Below are positions 62,501 to 64,000 of a stretch of DNA of 64,000 nt, in pieces. The notes beneath the pieces were generated by a model. That model did not search any database. It was not told the origin of the DNA and saw only the letters and a program-made list of their open reading frames with translations. Source of the DNA: Lasioglossum baleicum (Eukaryota > Arthropoda > Insecta > Hymenoptera > Halictidae). The stretch spans positions 124,001-188,000 of the forward strand of contig NW_027469287.1 of the NCBI RefSeq assembly GCF_051020765.1, given 5' to 3'. The position numbers were made by a program, and so were the translations under genes. Position 1 is the first letter of the stretch; each line of letters begins with the position of its first letter.

Positions 62501-64000
62501 CTCTCGCACGTGTTTTTGCTCGGCTAGCCTGCGGGATGCATCCTCTCGCACGTGTTTTTGCTCGACTAGCCATGCGCATCCCAAACAACCTGCGCATGCG
62601 CATCCCACAAAACCTCGCACGTGTTTTTACTCGACTAGCCTGCGGGATGCATCCTCTCGCACGTGTTTTTACTCGACTAGCCTGCGGGATGCATCCTCTC
62701 GCACGTGTTTTTACTCGACTAGCCTGCGGGATGCATCGTCTCTCACGTGTTTTTACTCGACTAGCCTGCGGGATGCATCCTCTCGCACGTGTTTTTGCTC
62801 GACTAGCCATGCGCATCCCAAAAAACCTGCGCATGCGCATCCCAAAAAATCTGCGCATGCGCATCCCACAAAACCTGCGCATGCGCATCCCACAAAACCT
62901 CGCACGTGTTTGTGGTCGACTAGCCTGCGGGATGCATCCTTTCGCACGTGTTTTTACTCGACTAGCCTGCGGGATGCATCCTCTCGTACGTGTTTTTGCT
63001 CGACTAGCCTGCGGGATGCATCCTCTCGCACGTGTTTTTGCTCGACTAGCCATGCGCATCCCAAAAAACCTGCGCATGCGCATCCCAAAAAATCTGCGCA
63101 TGCGCATCCCACAAAACCTGCGCATGCGCATCCCACAAAACCTCGCACGTGTTTGTGCTCGACTAGCCTGCGGGATGCATCCTTTCGCACGTGTTTTTAC
63201 TCGACTAGCCTGCGGGATGCATCCTCTCGTACGTGTTTTTGCTCGACTAGCCTGCGGGATGCATCCTCTCGCACGTGTTTTTGCTCGACTAGCCATGCGC
63301 ATCCCAAAAAACCTGCGCATGCGCATCCCAAAAAATCTGCGCATGCGCATCCCACAAAACCTGCGCATGCGCATCCCACAAAACCTCGCACGTGTTTGTG
63401 CTCGACTAGACTGCGGGATGCATCCTCTCGCACGTGTTTTTACTCGACTAGCCTGCGGGATGCATCCTCTCGCACGTGTTTTTACTCGACTAGCCTGCGG
63501 GATGCATCGTCTCGCACGTGTTTTTACTCGACTAGCCTGCGGGATGCATCCTCTCGCACGTGTTTTTGCTCGACTAGCAATGCGCATCCCAAAAAACCTG
63601 CGCATGCGCATCCCAAAAAACCTGCGCATGCGCATCCCACAAAACCTCGCACGTGTTTTTACTCGACTAGCCTGCGGGATGCATCCTCTCGCACGTGTTT
63701 TTACTCGACTAGCCTGCGGGATGCATCCTCTCGCACGTGTTTTTGCTCGACTAGCCTGCGGGATGCATCCTCTCGCACGTGTTTTTACTCGACTAGCCTG
63801 CGGGATGCATCCTCTCGCACGTGTTTTTACTCGACTACCCTGATGGATGCATCCTCTCGCACGTGTTTTTGCTCGACTAGCCATGCGCATCCCAAAAAAC
63901 CTGCGCATGCGCATCCCACAAAACCTCGCACGTGTTTTTACTCGACTAGCCTGCGGGATGCATCCTCTCGCACGTGTTTTTACTCGACTAGCCTGCGGGA
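59551..64000 (+). repeat. Region 20: copy of 42.8-46.3 kb, runs off the window
   Basis: From about 60.26 kb the layout repeats 42.84-46.35 kb at offsets 17,438, 17,414 and finally 17,498 bp. The shared rare junction TAGCAATGCG is at 46081 and 63579. The last rise of 84 bp is exactly two A units that are present here and missing from the copy near 45.78 kb. After the marker at 63843 the sequence continues as after 46345 and 28334, and it is cut inside an A unit. No gene. Confidence 0.87.

Larger units (their letters stand above)
1..64000 (+). repeat. Composite two-monomer satellite array (whole window)
   Basis: Every base I read belongs to one of two tandem monomers, A (42 bp) or B (24 bp), in a single orientation. 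The first bases are the tail of a B unit and the last bases stop inside an A unit, so both array edges lie outside the window. Runs of A alternate with blocks of B, and these modules are themselves arranged in nested higher-order repeats. There is no interrupting unique sequence, mobile element, inversion or N run. I do not recognise the family. Size and organisation fit eukaryotic heterochromatic satellite; the chromosome location cannot be told from this window. The + strand label is only the orientation in which A begins CTCGCACGTG. Confidence 0.97.

Noticed and set aside
1..64000. CRISPR array
   Set aside because: Both repeated elements are constant and there are no unique spacers between them. 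Units are tandem and there are no cas genes.
1..64000. Telomeric repeat or rDNA spacer
   Set aside because: No TTAGGG-like, TTTAGGG-like or other short G-rich telomere motif, and no rRNA sequence, is present in the window.
1..64000. G-quadruplex potential
   Set aside because: Each A unit has a single GGG, 42 bp from the next, so four G-runs are too far apart for a usual quadruplex.
1..64000. Repetitive structural protein gene (mucin-, silk- or antifreeze-like)
   Set aside because: Two forward frames and at least one reverse frame are equally open, variants do not favour any frame, and no signal peptide, unique terminal domain or intron-exon structure is seen.

Overview
The whole 64,000-base window is satellite DNA. 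I find no protein gene, RNA gene, transposon, unique-sequence island, CRISPR array or run of Ns. It starts inside one repeat unit and ends inside another, so the array is longer than 64 kb on both sides. All units point the same way (head to tail); I found no inversion. I do not recognise the repeat as a named family and cannot identify the species. A strictly head-to-tail, higher-order-organised tandem array of this size points to a eukaryotic chromosome (centromeric, subtelomeric, sex- or B-chromosome-type heterochromatin), probably from a long-read assembly. CpG is not depleted (by hand, observed/expected is about 1.3 in both consensus monomers). That suggests a weakly methylated genome or a young array.

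The array is built from two monomers. Monomer A is 42 bp: it starts CTCGCACGTG, has a T5 tract, then CTCGACTAGCC, and ends GCGGGATGCATCCT. Monomer B is 24 bp: it starts ATGCGCATCCC, has an A6 tract, and ends CCTGCGC. Runs of A (1 to 14 units) alternate with blocks of B (2 to 6 units). The junctions are fixed. The last A before a B block is always cut to 27 bp, ending CTAGCC. The last B before an A run is always cut to 18 bp, ending CACAAAAC. All four lengths (42, 24, 27, 18) are multiples of three, so reading frames stay open for thousands of codons on both strands without any sign of coding.

Region by region: 1-3357 has simple modules without the ACAAAACCTGC-type B unit until the end. 3358-4615 is a 243/285-bp higher-order repeat. 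4616-14248 is a nested series of 447-bp, 1.9-kb, 3.3-kb and 5.1-kb repeats. 14249-15262 and 20361-21131 are tandem 243-bp repeats, part of a 6-kb duplication. 24003-33.9 kb, 44.2-53.2 kb and 60.2 kb to the end are related long segments repeated at offsets of about 18 kb. 32.6-36.7 kb is repeated at 37.9-41.5 kb. 18.7-22.8 kb is repeated about 35.2 kb downstream at 53.8-58.1 kb. Twenty-five copies of a marker junction, CTACCCTGATGG, help to align these copies.

Two sequence properties deserve attention. Every B-B junction with the standard ending makes the 12-bp palindrome TGCGCATGCGCA, which fits the NRF-1 consensus YGCGCAYGCGCR. Every A unit carries the E-box CACGTG. The array could therefore be a very large sink for two classes of transcription factor; this is inference. 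Only nine length-changing (frame-altering) indels were found. Five are single-base homopolymer changes packed into 24.5-26.1 kb and absent from its duplicate at 28.3-30.4 kb, which looks like consensus error rather than biology.
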